From Pelecanus crispus (taxonomy: Eukaryota; Chordata; Aves; Pelecaniformes; Pelecanidae): DNA of 64,000 nucleotides. Made by a program: the position numbers and the translations under genes. Shown one piece after another: positions 56,694 to 64,000 of this stretch. Under the pieces are notes generated by a model that was given only the letters and a program-made list of their open reading frames with translations, did not search any database and was not told the DNA's origin. The stretch's first letter is position 1, and every line of letters begins with the position of its first letter. Where the stretch lies: contig NC_134649.1 of assembly GCF_030463565.1 (NCBI RefSeq), forward strand, positions 31,273,044-31,337,043. Direction: 5' to 3'.

Positions 56694-59600
56694 AAAAGAA
56701 ACGTCACATAAGAAATACAAGCTACAGAATAGTTCACCTTTAGATCAGCACTTCAGTCAGCTGTGACAAAGACAGAGGAGCATCCCCTGCAGGGAAGGCA
56801 CAGCAACTCTCCTCTCCCTACCCCAGAAAGGTAGCTGTGGAGCTCCGCATCTTTGGTCATTACCTGTTGTACTTCAAACTAACAAAGACCATTAGCCACA
56901 CAGGTCAGGGGCCTCCCAACCAAAAAAGTGAACTGTGCGACACAGCCACTATTTAAACACAGTCTCTCAAGAAAACGAGGTCATTTGAGTCTGCCAGCAA
57001 ACAAATGCTTATACCACATAAAGGTATAAGCATATCCTTTGATAAAGGACTGGGGGAGAATGGATACACTAGACTTCCTTTCAAATTTAGAACAGCAAAA
57101 AGTAACCCCTTTCAGCCTGGAAGACTATCAAGGCAGCCTATCATCTTTCAGCAAACTAACCTCAGAATAGAAAGGAAAAAATAAAAAACAGACAATGATA
57201 GAGTTCTGAAATCATTGTAAGATAATTCAGCTGCAATTCAGCCACCCAAATGGCCAGAACTGCCAGAGCATAAGAGTTAGCCTCCAAATCTTGGAAGCTT
57301 AGTTCTCATTACAAAGAACTGACACAGATTTGATTAAAAGTTAACAAATATAAAACAGGACTGAGCTTTTCACTTTGTTCTAGCACATTTACCTGGGCAT
57401 TCCTGTATCCTCCAAAGATAAGAGCATACCACCCACAAACCATATCCACATGTACTTACTTGAAGGATAAAATTACAAAGTGAGAGGTAAAAAGCAAGCA
57501 GCTTATTTCTCTTTGCATGATATTTAAGGTGGCTGCATATGTATTCTGGGCAAACCAGAAAAAAGTTACCTTAGAGATGTCACCCAAGCTCTCTCTGTTG
57601 AGCAGTCACTGGAATATGGAGCCAATCTCTCACAGTCAAGAGGGAGCAGGACACCAGAAGCAAGTCAGCCTGCAAGATGTTGTATGGAAACAAGTTAGCA
57701 AGTGCTAAATTAGCTTTTATTTAGATCTTTACTTGTTCGTCAATCCAGAACGTTTGAGAGCACGCTTTCCCTCCAGTCTGGGACCAGGATGCACAGTGAG
57801 CTCCTTTCAGGATGCAAATGCTGTCACTCATTCCTCTGGGCTCTGACAGATGCTCTTTACCAAACGTACCACTGGGGCTGAGGGGACCACTGCCCCCACC
57901 TGCCTCCTCCATCCTTCAGCAGAAGATTACCAACCAGCGGGCAGAGCAAAACAGGATGCATGCCTGTTCTTCATCTGACCTGGTTCACAAGACACTAATT
58001 GGTATTGATGAAGATAGGTTGAAGCATAGTATATTAAACTGTGTCACCTGAACAGGCACTGCTGTAGGCCCTAATACAAGGGAGGTAGCATTTGGCAAAG
58101 AAGCAGGACAGCTGGTGGAGGAGATAACATTTCTAACTATAAAAGCTAAATCAGAGACAGTTTATCTATCAGAGCTGTCAACCATGCGTAGTAACATCCT
58201 AACAGGATAGGCACATTACGTCTCATAACCTTTTTCACTGCTTTTATCAGATTTGGTTGACACAGGACTTCTACCAATATAATTATGGCAGCCACGCCCA
58301 TGTTATTTTTGAACAGAAACGACTGCACCAATGTTAACTACCTGGATAGCATTATATAGAGAGGCACCCTATAACAGCAAAGCTTATTCCTTTACTCCCA
58401 GAGAAGGGGATAAAACCATTTGCTGTGAATGAAACAGACCACATACTGACAGGGGTTATGCAAAACAGAAGAAACCTTAAAGAAGCTTGTCTTTTATACA
58501 CAGTTAATGCCACTCAAATGCATATAGACAAGCCTACAGAAATAAATGAAGGCAAATGACTTGCACCTCAGTACTATCTGCAGAGTAGTTCACACCGATG
58601 GGGTCTATATAGGAAGCACTGGCACTCCAACATGCCAATTAAGAGAACGGCATCTATTAGAAAGTACACCTACCCGAACAGCACACTGGGAAAGCCAAAA
58701 ATAACAGCTGCTGCCACATCAGAACAGCACAAGCACTGCATACAGGCAATGCCTGCAAAACAGAAACTAAGCAGCCATGCACAAACACTTCCTCTTGCTC
58801 CCCCACCACCCCTACAACAGCAGCAACAAACCCGAGATTAAACACTCGCCAACATCCTGCTCTGCATTGCCGTCACATCAGGAACGTAAAAGATGGAGAC
58901 TGCTAGCTGCTCCTCCATACACCTGAAGGGTTCCTTCAGTTTACAGCAAGTAATACAAATACCTGACATGATTCTTGCAGAGGTTTCTGTTGCATTTTCT
59001 TCTTTTCTTTCACTCCTTTTCTCTAGTTCACCCATTTCAAAGCTCACTAGGAACCCCTTCTATTTACTAGGCTTCGTTTTGATACATTCCTACTCAAAGG
59101 CTGAGAAGTCAGAAATAAAAGCAGCTGTTCCTAGGCAAGTCACATTATATAAAAAAGCAAGCACAGAGCCACGGCTCTACTGAGCTGCCACACACAAACT
59201 CAGCAAGTTAAGTTCAAATCTAAACCCTGGCCAGCACCAAGACGGATGGTGTGACACTGTCAAATGCAAGAGTAAACAAATTGGGATGCAGTTTTCTGTC
59301 AATACTAACTTCTGAGACTATAAATCCCAGCATCAACACTCAACCGTGATGCATGTGTCTCAAACACGTTACAAGCTAATTCCCAATGAGCAGACTGGGG
59401 GAACCCAATGGCAGCAAGAGAAGCGCGGGGGTTACAATGCAATGCCCAAGTAATGGCCCAAACAAGGCCTCTGTCAGATTTTCTGTGGCTTCAGTATCTG
59501 CATTTCAAACATAGATGGAAGAAACATACCCCCTCTAGAACACAGGCTGTGAATATTCAGCTTCAAACTTACCACCTACATTTCTTATTGCAATGGAAAC

Positions 59601-62199
59601 CACAAGACAGTGCTATCCCATACCCCAGTGTGCCAGTCAGAACTCACCAGGATCCATGACAACCTTTAGATATAGGGAAAATCAACCAGAAGCTGATATC
59701 TAAAAAGACAAGTGATTGAACCATTTTATAAACATTTGGTGATCCTTTAAACCAAAGAGACTGTGTCCTGTAAGCAGCTGGTCAACAAACAGCTCCAAGC
59801 TTGTACAGGGCTTGTCACCTCACACTAGTCAAGCTCAACAAGGTCACAATTTCAGAGCTTGATTATTCTACCTGAAATTAATAAGCCTCCATACATGGGG
59901 GAGGGAAGGAGAGAAGAAACAAACCAGGGAGCTCAGATGGGATGAGAATAGCATGCAATGCATGATTAAGAAGAAATCATAATGCTTGTTCAGAAGGCTA
60001 ATTAACTGATTAAGGGCACAGGTACTACTTCAGGCTGGGCATTTTTCAACCTCTAGTGCTTGCTACTCTAACCTTGACTTCACTACATGCAACACAATAC
60101 AGAATAACCTGCAAGTCAGTTGACTTATACAATCTGCCATGAGAGGGGATCCCAAAGCACATCTGATTTTGCTTTCTAGAATAAGAAGGACATGCCAAGT
60201 ACTGTCATCTTGATGATGAAACACACAATGATACTATTCACAAAAGTAGCAGGAAAGAAGCATGGATGCTACTGTTCCATTTAGTTTTTAAATATATGTA
60301 ATAAGTCTGTAAAAATTATATTTTTATATAACTAAATACATAAAAACACATTCTTGCACTGTTTCACAGTCACAGTGCAGGCTACCCTGAACAAGAATAA
60401 GACTCCATTCCATCACCAGTCCCATGTTCCCACCATTGCCCTTGCACCAGCAAAATTATTTAAGCACCCACAAAAGTGGGGAGAAAAAAAAAAAAGTTTT
60501 TCTTCAGCTTGATCAGTTCCTAAGTCAGGGAACTCTGATTCCCACCTGCACAAGCACCGCAGCTGGCACCAGTGACAGGGCAAGAACCTCCTGTTGGTTG
60601 CAGTCTCTACTTACGTGAGCTTAAAGTGACTGTGAAGCTACACACGGGAGGTGGCACAACCAAAACTCCTGGTGACTGGAAGCTGATCCTAGAAACTGTC
60701 CCCTTTCTCTTCTCAAGAGTGAATCGTGCTCACTTGCTCTTCTTCTATATAAGAAACATGCAAAACTGCCACAAGGTGCCTACTGGATAACCACAGTAGA
60801 AACTAACCTAGGAAAGACACACGCACTGTTCAGAAGAGGGCTCTACCGGCATATCCTACCCTTTCCACCCCTGTGGTCATCAGAGATTCCCATGGTAATG
60901 ACCTCGTATACATCAACTTCCCCTGCTCTCTCAAAAGTCCTTATCAGACAGGAAACAAAGGCAACACCATGAAAAGGACACTTCAGATCTGCCTAACAGG
61001 CTCTAACCAGGATAGCATAGGCTGTTCATCCATGCAGCTGGAAATGGTTGTGCTGAAAAAGCTGGGGAGGGCAAGAAACACTCTCTGATGCTATCAGAAG
61101 AAAAATTAGCATTAGGACAATTTGAAACATTGACAAAACAAGAGTTTTACACAGTTGAAACAGCAACCCAATGTTATCTTGCTATATACAGAGTTCACAA
61201 TCTTTTCAACACGTACCACTTTCCTTCCAGCTCCAAAACAAAGCACTTACCTTAGGTCAGTGCTAAACTAACCCAGCCACAGAAAAATACTTCTCAATCT
61301 CAATAACAAGGAACTGTTACACAGGATTAGGATGTGTACACAGGCCTATTTAGGGTTATAGTGACAACACCTAACAATTGATATATTTAATTCTAAAACA
61401 CTTCCAAGCTCCTGACAGAATTTCTGTAAAAAGGAAATCAAAGTCTTAGTTCAGTGATATATAACAAGAATACAGTATTTTTCTCCACTGAAAATCTAAC
61501 CATACGCACACAGGTCAGTATATCAGCTGCAGGAGACAGTTCAGTATGAGAGACTTGCACAAGACATTATAGTATATTATTTTGTGAGACAAGCTACCAA
61601 TTAAGTTTACACAAATAGGCCTACCAACTACAGAAATATTACATTAGGAATGAAGAGAGACCCTAGCCCGCACTGTTCTGGCCCCATTCAGTGCTTCACT
61701 AGCAAAGGCCAATCTTGGAATTCAGCTTTGGAAGCTCTGAATACCAAGTTAAGACAGGTGAACCTGAAGGGAAGAAAAGCAGATGGAGCAGAAACACAGC
61801 AAGACAGGCTGGAATGAGAAAGGCAGCACATACCAAAGCATATTGCTGGAAAGAAAAACGGAGGCCTTGCTGATTCAGAGCTTTAAGATGGAGGGACACT
61901 GAGCCTGGCACCAGTTTAAATTCAGAGTAGCTGAAAACTGAACAGGAGTCAGTACCACCTCTCATAATCCAAGTCCTACTTGGAAACCCCGGGGGAAAGT
62001 TGTTGGTTACAGTCCAGGTCTGCAGACCCATGAGCACATCATCCTCCAGGGACTGCCAGGCATCTTCCGGTAACCACTGGGGCAGCCAGCATTACCAGAG
62101 CCTGCCCACACCCCCCCCTCTGCAGGGGTGGCAGTATGTCGGGATGCAGGAAGGGCCCCCAATCCCACCAGCTTCCTCACCATGTTGGTTTCATGTTAC

Positions 62200-63700
62200 C
62201 ACCGTGGTTTGCCGAGTTCCTTCCTGCACGCTGCTCCTGTAAAAGGAAAGGGCACAAAGGGAGGGGACGCTAGATCTGCTTGCCGGGCAGGGCCCCCGGC
62301 AGGAGCAGCAGAGGGCCCTGCGCAGGCACCGTGCTGCCCGCAGGGCTGCCCTTGCTCAGCCCAGCTCCCAGAGCTCTTCCCACGCCGGGGGACGACCCTC
62401 CCGCCCCAGCTGTGCCCCAAATGGGTCTCGCACTGGGAACTACCTGGGCCTCACCCCACAAACACGAGGACGCGCCTGGCTCCCCCCTTCCCCTCCTCAC
62501 GGGACCGCGCCTGGATTTCCCCACCATGGGTCCCTCCCTGACCCGACACCCTCTCCGGCACGGCGCTCGGTCCCCCACCTCACCCCGACTCTTCACGGGG
62601 CCGCGCCTGTGTCTCCCCTTCCTCAATCGGATCGGACCGCGCCGGGCTCTCCCCTCTCCCATCGGCCCCTCACGGGGCCGTGCCCGGTTCTCCCCTTCCT
62701 CCCCTCACGGCAGCACGCCCAGGTCTCGCTCCCTCCCTTCAGGGCAGCGTGCCCGGCTCAGCCCTCCACCCACCCGCCCCTCAACCTGCCCCGGGACCCC
62801 TCCCGCTGTGGCTCACCGGGGCCGGCCCTGCCTGCCCAGCCGGGGGCTGGCGACACCGAGCCCCCAGCGCCGCCGCTCCCCGCCACCCGCTCCCTGCCGT
62901 TCGAATCAACAACAAGATGGCGACGGCCGAGGGGGCGGAGCCCCGATGCTGGCCGTCATAGCAACCGCGCCGTCCAAAACCCGCCCCGCCGCCTCTTGCG
63001 GCAATCCAAAGCCAAGCCCCGCCCGCCGGGGGCGTCGCGGGAACGCTGATAGGTCGAAGCCATCGTCACTCAAACTCAGAGCCGCCCCGCCCCTTTCCGT
63101 GCGCGGACTGCCTCCGGATGGCCGCTCACGTTAGGCACACGTGACGCCCACCACTACCCCGCCTCCCCGCGGGCTGCGCCGTCTCATTGGCTATCCGCGA
63201 GGGGGGGTGGGGGGGCCCGGCCAATGGGCACGCCGGGCGCGGGCCGCGGGCCCTGCCCTACCCGGCCGGGGCGGTGTGCGGCGGGAGCGCGCGGGCGGGA
63301 GCGCGCGGGCGGCCGCGTGAGGCGCGGCCTGCCGGGGATGTGGCTCCGCTTTCCCCCCGCCGGAGGCCGGGCTCGGGGGCAGGTCTCACGCCTCAGCCCG
63401 CCGCATCCGCCTCCCCCCCGGGGCCCTGGGCAAGTGCGGCGGCCCCGGCGGGGCGGCACATCCCGCTTGGTGCGGTGCGTCCTGCGGGGTCAACCGAGCT
63501 AAACGCAGCTCCCCCCCGCTGCGGCCTGGCCCCAGACAGCTCCTCGCCCTCGGCTGGCCCCTTGGAGCAGCGAGTGGAACGTGTTCACGCACCGATCCGG
63601 TACAATAAAGGTCTAATTCCCGAACGGTCGCAGTTCCTGTGGGCTCCGGGCAAGGGGACCCCGAGGCAGAGTCACAGAGGTGACCCCTCTTCGCTGTGAA
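62200..63700 (-). promoter_or_regulatory. IP6K1: IP6K1 CpG-island promoter
   Basis: A sharp rise in CpG and GC after 30 kb of AT-rich intron. Elements: GC boxes near 63017 and 63086, an E-box with CRE-like overlap (cacgtgac, 63139-63146), CCAAT on the minus strand (63191-63187) and CCAAT on the plus strand (63221-63225), plus the YY1-like site near 62925. No TATA box is clear. CCAAT boxes on both strands mean divergent transcription to the right is possible. Confidence 0.75.
62817..62925 (-). other. IP6K1: Probable IP6K1 noncoding exon 1
   Basis: Read on the minus strand, GTCGCCATCTTGTTG (62932-62918) resembles the YY1 initiator-type element of TATA-less promoters. About 100 bases later the sequence reaches CCCCG|GTGAGCC, a good donor at 62816. 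This would make a short GC-rich untranslated exon spliced to the acceptor at 32973. The 5' limit is approximate. Confidence 0.55.
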
Positions 63701-64000
63701 ATTTCATGGCTGGCTCCTGCCCTCCCCCCTCCTCCCTACCCACCTACTGGGAGTAGCCACCTACTCCCCAAATTAGTCTCTTTCCTCTTATCCCGCCAGA
63801 GCTTCTTTCCCTGGGAGCTGCTGGGGAGACGTCCTGTGGCGCGCTCCTTTGAAATTCAGATAACCGGTTTCCCACCTCCCTGCGCTGGCCGACTCCTTCA
63901 AAGCGCTCCCGCCCGTTCGCCAGCCCTGCTAACTCTCCCACAGCATGTTGCGCTTACCTGCGCGCGCGCTAATTCACTTTTCCTCCCAATTAAGAAACCC
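63701..64000. other. Right flank of the island, no gene recognised
   Basis: GC content falls away from the promoter. No recognised exon or repeat. An aataaag at 63604-63610 is isolated and not linked to any coding frame I can support. Confidence 0.6.

Larger units (their letters stand above)
32973..62816 (-). other. IP6K1: IP6K1 intron 1 (about 29.8 kb, AT-rich)
   Basis: A large 5' UTR intron between the promoter exon and the first coding exon. I found no convincing exon or RNA gene. Recognised content is a possible MIR-like SINE (34975-35110), a 16-bp x 8 tandem repeat (47131-47265), a CR1 fragment (47990-48660) and an A-tailed open stretch (49251-49822). There are also A-rich tracts (50125-50160, 53020-53070), G-rich tracts (53116-53140, 56682-56693) and an old repeat near 52420-52560. 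The rest shows nothing I can name. Confidence 0.7.

Noticed and set aside
62280-63134. A 284-codon plus-strand frame over the IP6K1 CpG island
   Set aside because: Pro/Arg/Ser-rich low complexity typical of stop-poor CpG islands, with no recognisable domain.
63187-63699. A 170-codon plus-strand frame at the right end of the island
   Set aside because: Gly/Ala/Pro/Arg-rich with no family match. A divergent transcript is possible, but there is no evidence for a protein.

Overview
This window looks like vertebrate nuclear DNA, most likely from a bird. Genes are split into many short exons with GT-AG introns, there are CpG-island promoters and long G/C homopolymers, and decayed CR1-type LINE pieces lie in the introns. 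The order RNF123 (+), AMIGO3 (-, nested inside RNF123), GMPPB (-), IP6K1 (-) is the conserved amniote block known from human 3p21.31. Placement on an avian chromosome-12-like chromosome is inference.

Layout. 1-3673 is noncoding, presumably an RNF123 intron, with two CR1 fragments. 3674-20026 carries the last eight RNF123 coding exons (303 residues, ending in the RING finger). The 12-kb intron between exons four and five (6946-18983) holds AMIGO3 on the opposite strand (15548-about 17224, promoter about 17.6 kb). RNF123 and GMPPB converge tail to tail at 20.4-20.57 kb, with poly(A) signals about 120 bp apart. GMPPB is complete at 20573-22796: eight exons joining in frame to exactly 360 residues. 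About 480 bp upstream of its start codon ends IP6K1, on the same strand. IP6K1 has a 2.1-kb 3' UTR (23277-25383) and five coding exons (25384-32849, 433 residues). A 5' UTR intron of about 29.8 kb (32973-62816) then leads to a CpG-island promoter at about 62.2-63.7 kb. The left 25 kb is GC-rich and compact, while the IP6K1 intron is AT-rich and sparse.

Functions. RNF123/KPC1 is a ubiquitin ligase, AMIGO3 a neuronal LRR-Ig adhesion protein, GMPPB the GDP-mannose pyrophosphorylase and IP6K1 an inositol hexakisphosphate kinase. They do not form a pathway; their grouping is old synteny. I found no undescribed system. The observations most worth checking are in AMIGO3 (uncertain N-terminus, a lost Ig-domain cysteine), IP6K1 (tandem acceptor, overlapping upstream ORFs), the G20 tract between IP6K1 and GMPPB, and a perfect 16-bp x 8 tandem repeat. 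Exon edges come from reading frames, splice signals and remembered mammalian homologues, not from transcript data.
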